Shown: positions 26,353 through 35,029 of the stretch, piece by piece
Layout of the letters: the number at the start of each line of letters is the position of its first letter
Numbering within the stretch: the stretch's first letter is position 1
Assembly: GCF_963677195.1 (NCBI RefSeq)
Contig: NZ_OY781918.1
Span: 2,220,923 to 2,284,922, forward strand
Direction: 5' to 3'
Source of the DNA: an uncultured Marinifilum sp.
GTDB taxonomy: Bacteria > Bacteroidota > Bacteroidia > Bacteroidales > Marinifilaceae
DNA length: 64,000 bases
Translations under genes and position numbers: made by a program
Notes under the pieces: model-generated
Database searches by the model: none
What the model saw: the letters and a program-made list of their open reading frames with translations, nothing else
What the model was told of the DNA's origin: nothing

Positions 26353-27274
26353 TTTAAAAAAGGCAATTGCCAATTCTTTAGGTTTTGTAATGCTCCTATT
26401 TTTTAAAAGAATAGCATTAAAGCAATTCGAAAAATGTGTTTTATCCATTTACTTTCATAATCCATCTGCAATTTTATTTAAGGGAATTATTCAATTTCTA
26501 AATGCAAATGGATTTAAATATATCGATGAAAAAGAATATTGCGAAATCGTAAAAGGGAATGCAAATATAAGTGGCAGAAGTGTTTTTATTTCCTTTGATG
26601 ATGGTTGGAGAGGTAACTTAAAGTTAATTTCTGTAATTGAAAAGTATAATATTCCTATAACAGTTTTTGTGTCGGTAAAACCTGTAATTAGTGGTAACTT
26701 TTGGTGGGAATACACCGATTATATTAAACAAAATAATTCTAAAATTTCGAGTGTTGAGGATTTAAAAAAAATGACCAACAAACAACGTCTTTATTATGTG
26801 AATAAAGCTATCGAGCACCTTAAACTTGAAAGATCTGCCATAAATAGTGATGAGTTGTGTTTATTACACAATCATCCTTTGGTAACTATTGGAAGCCATA
26901 CCTATACTCACCCAATAACAATAATGTGCAGTGATGATGAGCTGCAATTTGAATACAGGGAGTCGAAAAAATATTTAGAATCCTTACTTCATACTAATAT
27001 CGATTCTTTGTCATTTCCAAATGGAGATTACAATGAAAGGGATTTAAGCTTGTTAAAGAATAATGCTTACAAAATGGCTTTTACGACCTCTGTAAATATT
27101 ACTAATGATATTATTGATAAGTATGAGATTCCCCGAATATCCATTAATTCCATGGGAGGAAAATATGAGAATATTTCCAGAATATTAGGATTATGGGATC
27201 AGTTTATTCAACCACTTCATTTTCGGTTACGGGAAGTTAACCGAAAACTTAAAACTGCTATATATTGTTTTTAA
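26345..27274 (+). CDS. Polysaccharide deacetylase (NodB family)
   Basis: A carbohydrate esterase family 4-like enzyme removing N-acetyl groups from polysaccharide. 309 residues. NodB motifs: VFISFDDGWRGN (DD metal/base), TIGSHTYTHP (HxxxH zinc pair) and SFPNGDYNERD. The first 15 residues are basic then hydrophobic (NSLGFVMLLFFK), so it may be membrane-attached, facing either side. It overlaps the preceding acyltransferase gene by 8 bp; together they could add or remove acyl groups. Confidence 0.9.
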   Translation: MSSLKKAIANSLGFVMLLFFKRIALKQFEKCVLSIYFHNPSAILFKGIIQFLNANGFKYIDEKEYCEIVKGNANISGRSVFISFDDGWRGNLKLISVIEKYNIPITVFVSVKPVISGNFWWEYTDYIKQNNSKISSVEDLKKMTNKQRLYYVNKAIEHLKLERSAINSDELCLLHNHPLVTIGSHTYTHPITIMCSDDELQFEYRESKKYLESLLHTNIDSLSFPNGDYNERDLSLLKNNAYKMAFTTSVNITNDIIDKYEIPRISINSMGGKYENISRILGLWDQFIQPLHFRLREVNRKLKTAIYCF

Positions 27275-27316
27275 AACTTTGTTTATTGTGTTTTATGTAG
27301 ATATAATCCTATTTAA

Positions 27317-28366
27317 ATGAAAGAAATACTCTACATAAGTCCTGAATTTAAAAATAGTAGGGGTGGAATAGGTTTATGTGTAAATAATTATGCACAATTT
27401 ATGCCGACCTTTAAGGTGTTGGTAACAAATGGTTTTCGCTCCAAGTTTCTCAATTTCATATATTTCCCTGTTTGTGTTTGTCATTTATTCTTCAAATTAA
27501 TTATTGATAAAGACATCAAAATAATTCATATTCATGGTGCATCGAAGGGAAGTTTCTACCGAAAATACATTCTTTTTATTATGGTAAGAAGGATATTTCG
27601 TAAAAAGGTAATTTATCACATGCATGGAGGTGGATTTCGTGATTTTTATAACGACTCACCTTTGTTTATCCAAAAGAGGATTCGTTACATGATTCATTCT
27701 TCGGATCTGTTAATTTGTTTATCACAAAAGTGGAAAGATTTCTTTAGCGAAGCATTTTATCCAAAGCGAATAGAGATACTTAATAATATGGTTTTACCTC
27801 CTGTAAATACAGATAGAATAGAATCGAAAAGAAAGTTTAGACTCCTTTTTTTAGGATTAATAGGCGATAATAAGGGAATATTCGATTTGTTAGAGGTGAT
27901 TGCTGAAAATAAAGAGCAGTTTGGGAAACAGCTTATTTTAAAGGTTGCCGGTAATGGAGAAATAATACGTTTGGAAAAGAGAATTAAAGAGTTAGAAATT
28001 GATAAAATAGTGAAATTTCAAGGTTGGGTAGATGCGAAAAAGAAGGAAGAATTATTTCGTTCATCAGATGCATTAATTCTTCCATCCTATAAGGAAGGCT
28101 TACCCTTATCGATACTAGAGGCTATGAGTTATGGATTACCCATTATATCAAGCGATGTGGGAGGAATTCCTGATCTGCTGCTGACGCATAAAAATGGAAT
28201 ACTACTTGAACCAGGAAATAAATTATCAATACAACAGTCGATTATGAGTCTTGTAAACAATAAAGATTTGGTGGAAAAATTTTCTAAAAGATCGATAGAA
28301 GGGGTTGTGGAATTTTATCCTCAGAGTGTACTAAAAAAATTGAACTCTATTTATGATGAATTATAA
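27317..28366 (+). CDS. Glycosyltransferase family 4
   Basis: 349 residues with a GT-B fold. Start: EILYISPEFKNSRGGIGLCV (Gly-rich acceptor loop). Nucleotide-sugar site in the C-terminal half: RLLFLGLIGDNKGIFDLLEVI, KVAGNGEIIRLEKRI and LPSYKEGLPLSILEAMSYGLPII, the E-x7-E retaining motif of family 4, then SSDVGGIPDLL. Makes a glycosidic bond in the repeat unit. Ends 14 bp inside the next gene. Confidence 0.93.
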   Translation: MKEILYISPEFKNSRGGIGLCVNNYAQFMPTFKVLVTNGFRSKFLNFIYFPVCVCHLFFKLIIDKDIKIIHIHGASKGSFYRKYILFIMVRRIFRKKVIYHMHGGGFRDFYNDSPLFIQKRIRYMIHSSDLLICLSQKWKDFFSEAFYPKRIEILNNMVLPPVNTDRIESKRKFRLLFLGLIGDNKGIFDLLEVIAENKEQFGKQLILKVAGNGEIIRLEKRIKELEIDKIVKFQGWVDAKKKEELFRSSDALILPSYKEGLPLSILEAMSYGLPIISSDVGGIPDLLLTHKNGILLEPGNKLSIQQSIMSLVNNKDLVEKFSKRSIEGVVEFYPQSVLKKLNSIYDEL

Positions 28367-29633
28367 ACGAGCAAAGGATTTTATAGTTAAGAATCTTAAG
28401 TATGGATTCGTTTTCGAGAGAGAATTACGAAGAGTTAAATTCTTACATTCACTTGATAAATCTCAATTACTTGAGATGAAAAATAAAAAATTTGTTCAGC
28501 AATATCGAAATGCCTATTTGAATTCTCACTTTTATAACAATTTGTATCGCCATCATGGGTTAACACTAAGTTCAGTTAAATCTTTAAGCGATATTGAAAA
28601 ATTGCCGATAATAAGTAGAAAAGATATTCAGCATAAAGTTGAGGATCTTCTTACTACAAAAAGAATATTTGTGTACGAAGCATTTACCAGTGGAACATCT
28701 GGTTCGCCATTAAAGATCTATCGCGATTATGTATCGGCATGCAGAGAACATGCTTACTTGCATTATTTTCAGCAGCTTCACGGCTATGAATTAGGCGATC
28801 CGGTATTATCATTGAGGTCTTTTCACGATAAAAAAAGATTATCATATTTAGATAAAAGTAACAATATACTTCATTTGTCAAGTTTTCATATCAATTCCGA
28901 TCGAATTAATGAATACTATCAATTAATAAAGGATTTTAAGCCAAAAGTGTTAAAGTCATATCCTGGATCGATGCATATTCTTGCTACAGAGCTTTATAAG
29001 GCTGGTAAAGAAATACAAATTCCCATTACCTTTTCAGCATCAGAAACTTTACACGATTTTCAAAAAAAGAATATTGAAAAAGTGATGAATACAAAAATTT
29101 ATGATTGCTATGGTAATGCAGAGAGAACAGTTGCTTTTGGGCAGTATAATGGTTCTTTGTATCGTGAATTTCCTTTGTATTCACATGTAGAGGTAAAATC
29201 AGATCATCTTATTACCAGTAGTTTTATAAATTCTTCGTTTCCTTTAATTCGTTATAAAGTTAATGATGTACTTAAACTTTCGAAACGTCGAGATATGGAT
29301 AAAATAGAAAAAATTATGGGTAGAAGTAACGATTATGTTTTAATGGAAAAAGGGCAGAAAGTTTCAAATTTAGAATTGGCATTTAAAGAAGTAGAGCATT
29401 TATGCGCAGCTCAAATTGTTCAGAAACAAATTGGTTGTTTGAATGTTAATATCGTTCCTGATAAGAATTTCTCAGAAAAAAACCGACAGCATCTCGAACA
29501 AAACTTAAGAAATTATTTAGGAGATAAATGTAGAATTCGTTTCGATATTATAGATACCAATCAATTGATTTTAACTAAGAAATCGAAATTTAAGTTTGTT
29601 GTTTCTCAATTAGATAAAACCAAAGTAGGGTAA
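28353..29633 (+). CDS. PaaK/CapK-like adenylate-forming enzyme
   Basis: 426 residues related to phenylacetate-CoA ligase and the capsule protein CapK. The P-loop-like adenylation motif is AFTSGTSGSPLKIYRDY (about residues 110-126). Further features are SYPGSMHILATELYKAG, PITFSASETLHDFQKKNIE, YDCYGNAERTVAFGQ (equivalent to the YGxTE motif) and LIRYKVNDVLKLS. It would activate a carboxylate as an adenylate or thioester for attachment to the polysaccharide. The two BioF2-like acyltransferases in the locus are natural acceptors, though this is inferred. Overlaps the GT4 gene by 14 bp. Confidence 0.85.
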   Translation: MMNYKRAKDFIVKNLKYGFVFERELRRVKFLHSLDKSQLLEMKNKKFVQQYRNAYLNSHFYNNLYRHHGLTLSSVKSLSDIEKLPIISRKDIQHKVEDLLTTKRIFVYEAFTSGTSGSPLKIYRDYVSACREHAYLHYFQQLHGYELGDPVLSLRSFHDKKRLSYLDKSNNILHLSSFHINSDRINEYYQLIKDFKPKVLKSYPGSMHILATELYKAGKEIQIPITFSASETLHDFQKKNIEKVMNTKIYDCYGNAERTVAFGQYNGSLYREFPLYSHVEVKSDHLITSSFINSSFPLIRYKVNDVLKLSKRRDMDKIEKIMGRSNDYVLMEKGQKVSNLELAFKEVEHLCAAQIVQKQIGCLNVNIVPDKNFSEKNRQHLEQNLRNYLGDKCRIRFDIIDTNQLILTKKSKFKFVVSQLDKTKVG

Positions 29634-29680
29634 ATAATAACTTCTTGTTTAAACGATTAAATCTCTCTAAAAAAAATATT

Positions 29681-30817
29681 ATGCCTAATTTATGTCTTAC
29701 TCTCGATTATGAATTGTTTGGTTCGGGTAGAGGAAATGTATTTCAGCATATTATTGAGCCTACAGAACGTTTATTAACGATTTGTTCGGAGCATAATGTC
29801 AAGCTTAGTATTTTTTTTGAAGTTGTGGAGTATTGGAAAATTAAAGAATATTATGAAAATGGGCTTAGTATGGGCTATCAGTGTAATCCTGCTGATGCAA
29901 TGAAAGAGCAAATTATTAGGGCTTATCAGCAAGGACACGATGTTCAGCTACATGTTCATCCACAATGGATTGATGCAAAATATACAAATGATAAATGGGT
30001 TTTGAATTTAGATTACTGGAGATTACCTCAGCTGCCAATGCAGGCGAACGAATCAATTAGTATGGGATTAAATGATTTGATTAGAAATGGAAAACGGTGT
30101 CTTGAAGAGTGGTTACAAGCAATAAATCCTGATTATAAATGCAATATTATTCGTGCAGGAGGTTATAATGTTGATCCTTCTCAAAACCTGATTAAAGTAT
30201 TAAAAGATAATGATTTTGTTGCAGATAGTTCGGTGTATTATGGTGGAATTATGAATAGTGACTTATCAAAATATGATTATTCCGAATTATCGCAGGAAAT
30301 CCCTTACTGGTATAGTTCCCGTTTTTCTTTATTGAAAGAGGAAAGGAATGAATCGGGTATTTTAGAATTGCCGGTTTTTGCAGATAATATCCGTAGAATA
30401 CATAAGTACGATTGGGTAAGGATAAGGTCAGCATTAAAAAATAAAACAAATGCAGTAGAAAAATTTAAGAATAATTCTTTAAAAAAATCAAAATGGGAAA
30501 TGCTTGGTTTTATACTCGCTAAAGAGGCGGTTACCTGGGATTTTTGTTTGTTCTCAACTTTTAAAATGAAAAGATATTTAAAAAAGGTCAATAAAATTCA
30601 GTTAAAATCTCCATATCCTTTTCATCCTTTTGTATTAGTTGGGCATCCTAAAGATTTTTATTATTCGGATGCACTAACTTACATAATAAAGTATAATAGA
30701 AATCAAAAAGGAAGATTTTTAACAGTAAGCGAAACGATAGAGAAAATAAAAAGTGCCGCTGTTAACCAACCAGCAGTTTGTAAAGAAGAATTAATTATTG
30801 ATAAGATAAATCAGTAA
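29681..30817 (+). CDS. Polysaccharide deacetylase-like protein (second, divergent)
   Basis: 378 residues from ATG 29681, preferred to the TTG at 29645 because it puts PNLCLTLDYELFGSG, the first NodB-fold strand, right at the N-terminus. Further motifs: VKLSIFFEVVEYW, GHDVQLHVHPQWID and RAGGYNVDPSQNLIKVLKDN. The HVHPQW stretch replaces the usual SHTxxH zinc motif, so catalysis may differ or be lost. The rest of the protein has no match I recognise. It sits between CapK-like and GT2 genes, 12-50 bp from its neighbours. Confidence 0.75.
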   Translation: MPNLCLTLDYELFGSGRGNVFQHIIEPTERLLTICSEHNVKLSIFFEVVEYWKIKEYYENGLSMGYQCNPADAMKEQIIRAYQQGHDVQLHVHPQWIDAKYTNDKWVLNLDYWRLPQLPMQANESISMGLNDLIRNGKRCLEEWLQAINPDYKCNIIRAGGYNVDPSQNLIKVLKDNDFVADSSVYYGGIMNSDLSKYDYSELSQEIPYWYSSRFSLLKEERNESGILELPVFADNIRRIHKYDWVRIRSALKNKTNAVEKFKNNSLKKSKWEMLGFILAKEAVTWDFCLFSTFKMKRYLKKVNKIQLKSPYPFHPFVLVGHPKDFYYSDALTYIIKYNRNQKGRFLTVSETIEKIKSAAVNQPAVCKEELIIDKINQ

Positions 30818-30820
30818 ATT

Positions 30821-31789
30821 ATGATTAAACCTCTTGTTAGTGTTAAAACCATTACCTATAACCATCTGCCTTATATAAAAGATTGTATAGAAGGTGTTTT
30901 AATGCAGAAAACCAATTTTAGTTTTGAATATATTATTGGTGATGATTGTAGTACCGATGGAACAGTAGATATTGTGAATGAATATGCTCAAAAATATCCA
31001 CATATAATTAAATTGGTTTCTTCTCAAAATAATGTGGGTGCCTGGCAGAACGATAGACGAACAACCAATGCGTGTAAGGGAAAGTATGTAGCTGTTTGTG
31101 AGGGTGATGATTTTTGGACTGATACTCGAAAATTACAAAAGCAGATTGATTTTTTAGAAGCTAATCCCGATTATGGAATGGTGCATTGTGATTTTTCCAA
31201 TAAAATTGGCAGGATATTGGTTCGAAATGTTTGGAAAAGCAGGCAAATTCCTCAGGGTGATGTTTTCCAAGAGTTGGTTCTGGAGAATTTTGTGGTTACT
31301 GCTACGGTTTGCATGCGGAACGATCTACTGCAGGAAATATGTATTAATAGAGCCGGCAAAACAAAAAAATGGATAATGGGTGATTATCCTTTGTGGCTTG
31401 AGATTGCCAGTAGAATGAAAGTCGGTTTTATTGCCGATGATATGGCTACTTATCGTGTACATGCGAATTCTGTTTCTCATAATCTTGATCTAGAGGGGAG
31501 TTATAAATTTTTTATGGACAGATATGACATAAAAAGATATTTCGCAAATGAATATGGAGCTAAACACTTGAATTCTACTATTGAGGATAATTATCACAAG
31601 GAGCTTTTAAAGTTTTCAATATTCATGAAGAGTTCCAATTTAAGAAAGCAGTGTATTAATCATTATAATGGCAGTGAGAAAAAGCGTTTCTTTTTGTGGA
31701 GTTTATTTGCAAAATATTCAATTCTCGATCCTCTTTTTAATCTGCTTTACTTTTTGAAGCAAAAATTTAAGTTGCGGGAATCATTATAA
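30821..31789 (+). CDS. Glycosyltransferase family 2 (copy 2)
   Basis: 322-residue GT-A enzyme, paralogous along its whole length to the gene at 21696. Shared landmarks include VSVKTITYNH, QKTNFSFEYII, DDCSTDGTV, KYVAVCEGDDFWTD and MGDYPLWLEIA. The metal site CEGDDFW is intact. It begins 3 bp after the deacetylase-like gene. The relatedness of the two GT2 proteins suggests duplication inside the locus, with each copy probably adding a different residue. Confidence 0.9.
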   Translation: MIKPLVSVKTITYNHLPYIKDCIEGVLMQKTNFSFEYIIGDDCSTDGTVDIVNEYAQKYPHIIKLVSSQNNVGAWQNDRRTTNACKGKYVAVCEGDDFWTDTRKLQKQIDFLEANPDYGMVHCDFSNKIGRILVRNVWKSRQIPQGDVFQELVLENFVVTATVCMRNDLLQEICINRAGKTKKWIMGDYPLWLEIASRMKVGFIADDMATYRVHANSVSHNLDLEGSYKFFMDRYDIKRYFANEYGAKHLNSTIEDNYHKELLKFSIFMKSSNLRKQCINHYNGSEKKRFFLWSLFAKYSILDPLFNLLYFLKQKFKLRESL

Positions 31790-31831
31790 TTAAAGTATAA
31801 AATTATTCTATTAGAAAAGCTATTTATAATT

Positions 31832-32914
31832 ATGAAAGATAATGAGTACACATTTAAACGTATTTCTTTACAGCAGTTTGCTGAGATAAAATACCATAGT
31901 GATTTTCCCAGCTCTTTAGTTGATTGGCTTTTGGAATGGTATGTTACTTTCAATAAAAAGCAGGATAATGTTCTTGGTTACAATAAGGATTTATATTTAA
32001 TAGCGTCCTATCAAGAAGGAAAAATTGTGGCTATTTTACCATTAGTTTGTGTTACCCGACGTTATTTTGGACTGTTTTCGGTACGATTTTTAGAATTTCT
32101 AGGTCAGCAATGGTCTAGTTTTGGGAACGATTTAATTATTATTGAAAAAATAGGAAAGGATTTTTTTCTGCAATTAAAGAGTTGGATCAAACAAAATATA
32201 TCCTATAATTTTTTGTTTCTTAAGTTTATGCCAAGAGAGTCGATTATTGAAAGGAATTGCCGTTTTTATAGTCACGGTGGAGCTCCGGCAATTAATCTTT
32301 CTAACTATGAGGATTATAACCAATATGCAAAGCAGAATCATTCTCGTAATTTAAAACAGAATTTGCGGAAAGCTTTAAACAAAACAAAAAAAAATAATAT
32401 TCAAATTCAGGAATGTGTCGAAGAAATAAATGATTCTAATTTTAAGGAGATTAAACGAATATCAAAAAGCAAATTGATTGACAATAAAGGCTTTGTGTAT
32501 GGAGATAAGGAAAAAGAGAATTTCTATCGCTTTGTTTATCAAAAGTTCGATTCGAATGTTGTTTTTGTTAAGTTTAATGGTGTTGCTGTGAGTTACCGTA
32601 CAAATATTTTTCTTAATGGAAATAAATATTGTGTTGATGCGGCCTTCGATCGTGATTACAGAAAATACAATTTGGGAATTTGGAATGTCGATGCCAGTAT
32701 TAAAGATAGTTTCTCAAGAGGCATTAAAATTCATTCGATGGGACCCGGATTAGATAGCTATAAGTTCAAGTTTGCCAATGCTTTTAATAATTATTTTATG
32801 TGTGTAGATTGGAAGCTTAGCTTTAAATCATTACTTCTTATTCCATACTTTTTTTATTTGTTGCGCAGAAAAAATAGTTCCGTTAATCAAGAGTTGCAAA
32901 ACTTTGGTTTTTAG
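31832..32914 (+). CDS. BioF2-like/FemAB-type GNAT acyltransferase (copy 2)
   Basis: 360 residues, full-length paralogue of the gene at 25276. Shared landmarks: DNVLGYNKDLYLIASY near the start, LEFLGQQWSSFGNDL, KQNLRKALNKTKKNNIQ, GFVYGDKEKENFYRF, VVFVKFNGVAVSYRTNIFLNG and GPGLDSYKFKF. Likely transfers an acyl or aminoacyl group to a sugar of the repeat unit. It directly follows GT2 copy 2, so GT2 + acyltransferase appears as a repeated module. Confidence 0.82.
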   Translation: MKDNEYTFKRISLQQFAEIKYHSDFPSSLVDWLLEWYVTFNKKQDNVLGYNKDLYLIASYQEGKIVAILPLVCVTRRYFGLFSVRFLEFLGQQWSSFGNDLIIIEKIGKDFFLQLKSWIKQNISYNFLFLKFMPRESIIERNCRFYSHGGAPAINLSNYEDYNQYAKQNHSRNLKQNLRKALNKTKKNNIQIQECVEEINDSNFKEIKRISKSKLIDNKGFVYGDKEKENFYRFVYQKFDSNVVFVKFNGVAVSYRTNIFLNGNKYCVDAAFDRDYRKYNLGIWNVDASIKDSFSRGIKIHSMGPGLDSYKFKFANAFNNYFMCVDWKLSFKSLLLIPYFFYLLRRKNSSVNQELQNFGF

Positions 32915-33040
32915 TGGGATATACTTGTAAAATCACATTCTAATCAACCTAGTAATCTTATTGCAAAATGGCTTGTTTTCGAACAGGCTTACTATCAAAC
33001 ACCCTTTTATTTCTAGTGTGCCTTTTAAAATTTCTTTGAT

Positions 33041-34264
33041 ATGATTGTTGAAAATAGAAGTAAAATTGCAGAAAGTTTTGAACGTTTAAGAGCATATTGT
33101 GAGGCGGAAGAATTTAAAGGCTGGGATCCTTATGATGGATTAAATTCCAAAATTTTCAAGGTTTTTCCTTTAGTAAATAAGAGCAGGCTAATTCGATTAA
33201 TTTGGATACAGATATTTAAACGAAACTTAATTAATTTCCGGGATCTTGCAGGGATTAAAAAGGCTTATAACCCTAAAGGTCTTGGTTTATTTCTTAGCGG
33301 TTATTGTAAGCTTTATCAATTTGATCGCACACAGGAGGTAAGATCCCGGATTGTTTTTCTCTCTAAAAAGTTATTAGAATTACAAAGTAAAGCTTGGTCG
33401 GGTGCTTGTTGGGGCTATAATTTCGATTGGCAGGCACGTGCATTTTTTCAACCCAAAGCAACACCATCGGTTGTTGTTACGTGCTATGTAGCTAATGCTC
33501 TGCTCGATGCCTATGAGATATTAGAAGATCCTGAATTACTCGAAACAGTAATAAGTGCAAAGGATTTTATCTTAAACGATTTACATAGAACTTATGATGA
33601 AAAAGGAGATTTCTGTTTTTCATATTCTCCTTTAGATAAAACGCAGGTTTTTAATGCCAGTTTGCTGGGAAGTAGCTTGTTGGCTCGTATTTTTTATTAT
33701 ACAGGAAATAAGGAATTGGCAATTAACGCCAAACATTCGGTGCAGTTTTGTGCTACTAGTCAGAATACCAATGGTTCCTGGTCCTACGGAACTTTAGCTT
33801 ATCATTCCTGGATTGATAATTTTCATACCGGATTTAATCTGGAAGCCATAAATGATTATCAAAAATATACGCAAGATAAATCATTTGATAGTATAATAGC
33901 TACAGGATTAAACTACTACCTGGAGAATTTTTTTACCAACGAGGGTATCCCAAAATATTATAACAACTCAATTTATCCTATTGATATTCATTGTCCGGCT
34001 CAGTTGCCTATTACCTTGAGCAAACTGGGAAAGCTAAACGAAAATATTGAGTTGGTAGATAAGGTTATGAATTGGACTCTATCCAATATGCAAAGTCCCC
34101 GTGGATATTTCTTTTTTCGAGCAGGGAAAAGATTTAAAATCACCATCCCCTATATTCGCTGGGCACAAGCCTGGATGTTTTTATCATTATCAACTTTATT
34201 AATGGAAACCTTAAAAGCACCAGAATATGAGAAAGAGAATTACAATAATGAATTCGCCGGTTGA
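33041..34264 (+). CDS. Alpha/alpha-barrel carbohydrate-active-like protein, unrecognised function
   Basis: 407 residues, soluble, with the look of an (alpha/alpha)6 toroid (six-hairpin glycosidase or related). It has repeated aromatic helix pairs such as SGACWGYNFDWQARAFF, VVTCYVANALLDAYEIL, NGSWSYGTLAYHSWIDNFHTGFNLEAI and FFFRAGKRFKITIPYIRWAQAWMF. There is no signal peptide, so a cytoplasmic role in making the polysaccharide precursor is more likely than extracellular degradation. No catalytic pair can be assigned. Its 3' end overlaps wecG by 38 bp. Confidence 0.6.
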   Translation: MIVENRSKIAESFERLRAYCEAEEFKGWDPYDGLNSKIFKVFPLVNKSRLIRLIWIQIFKRNLINFRDLAGIKKAYNPKGLGLFLSGYCKLYQFDRTQEVRSRIVFLSKKLLELQSKAWSGACWGYNFDWQARAFFQPKATPSVVVTCYVANALLDAYEILEDPELLETVISAKDFILNDLHRTYDEKGDFCFSYSPLDKTQVFNASLLGSSLLARIFYYTGNKELAINAKHSVQFCATSQNTNGSWSYGTLAYHSWIDNFHTGFNLEAINDYQKYTQDKSFDSIIATGLNYYLENFFTNEGIPKYYNNSIYPIDIHCPAQLPITLSKLGKLNENIELVDKVMNWTLSNMQSPRGYFFFRAGKRFKITIPYIRWAQAWMFLSLSTLLMETLKAPEYEKENYNNEFAG

Positions 34265-34988
34265 TGTTTTAACAATGCGTCAAACTATTGATTTAATTAG
34301 TGATTCCATTCGCGATAGAAAACCAATTCAACATATTGTTGTGAATGCTGCAAAACTGGTTCTCATGCAGGAAGACAAAGAATTGTATCAATCGGTTGTG
34401 AAAAGTGATATAATAAATGCAGATGGAATGGCTGTTGTATGGGCCGCTGAAATTTTAGGAAAGCCCTTACCTGAAAGAGTCGCCGGTGTTGATTTAATGC
34501 AAGAACTTGTGATACTAGCCTCAGAGAAAAAGTATAAAATATTTTTCTTTGGCGGAGTAGAAGAAGTGGTTTGTGAGGTTGTTCGTAAATACAAATCTGT
34601 ATTTGGCGAGGAAATAATTGCTGGATATCGCAATGGTTATTTTAAGAAAAATCAGGAAGCAAATATTGCTGCGCAAATAGCAGAATCTAAAGCCGATATT
34701 TTATTTGTGGGTATTAGTTCTCCGACCAAAGAAATATTTCTGAATACTTATAAAGATAAATTAAAAGTGCCTTTTATTATGGGAGTGGGAGGATCTTTTG
34801 ATGTGTTGGCAGGAAAAGTAAAAAGAGCACCCAAATGGATGCAAAAATCTGGTTTGGAATGGTTTTTTCGTTTTTTACAGGAGCCAGGACGAATGTGGAA
34901 GAGATACTTGTTTACAAATTCGCTGTTTATTTATTATGTATTAAAAGAAAAATTTAAAAGTCTATTCGCAATTAAAAGATCTAACTAA
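34227..34988 (+). CDS. WecG/TagA/CpsF-family glycosyltransferase
   Basis: 253-residue GT26 enzyme. ATG 34227 is chosen although it overlaps the previous gene by 38 bp, because RITIMNSPVDVLTMRQTIDLI aligns with the family's usual N-terminus; ATG 34248 would lose it. Other motifs: VNAAKLVLMQED, DIINADGMAVVWAAEILG, PERVAGVDLM, FFFGGVEEVV, PTKEIFL and GVGGSFDVLAGKVKRAPKWMQKSGLEWFFRFLQEP. WecG of enterobacteria transfers ManNAcA to lipid I. With wecB and wecC at the head of this locus, the same donor is likely here. Confidence 0.9.
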   Translation: MRKRITIMNSPVDVLTMRQTIDLISDSIRDRKPIQHIVVNAAKLVLMQEDKELYQSVVKSDIINADGMAVVWAAEILGKPLPERVAGVDLMQELVILASEKKYKIFFFGGVEEVVCEVVRKYKSVFGEEIIAGYRNGYFKKNQEANIAAQIAESKADILFVGISSPTKEIFLNTYKDKLKVPFIMGVGGSFDVLAGKVKRAPKWMQKSGLEWFFRFLQEPGRMWKRYLFTNSLFIYYVLKEKFKSLFAIKRSN

Positions 34989-35029
34989 AATCTTCTAATA
35001 AAACCACTTTAAACCTTAATAAACCAAGC

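Noticed and set aside
32971..32988. Hairpin GCTTGTT-TTCG-AACAGGC inside the exopolysaccharide operon
   Set aside because: Short stem with a wobble pair and no T-run; the operon evidently continues, so a terminator is unlikely.
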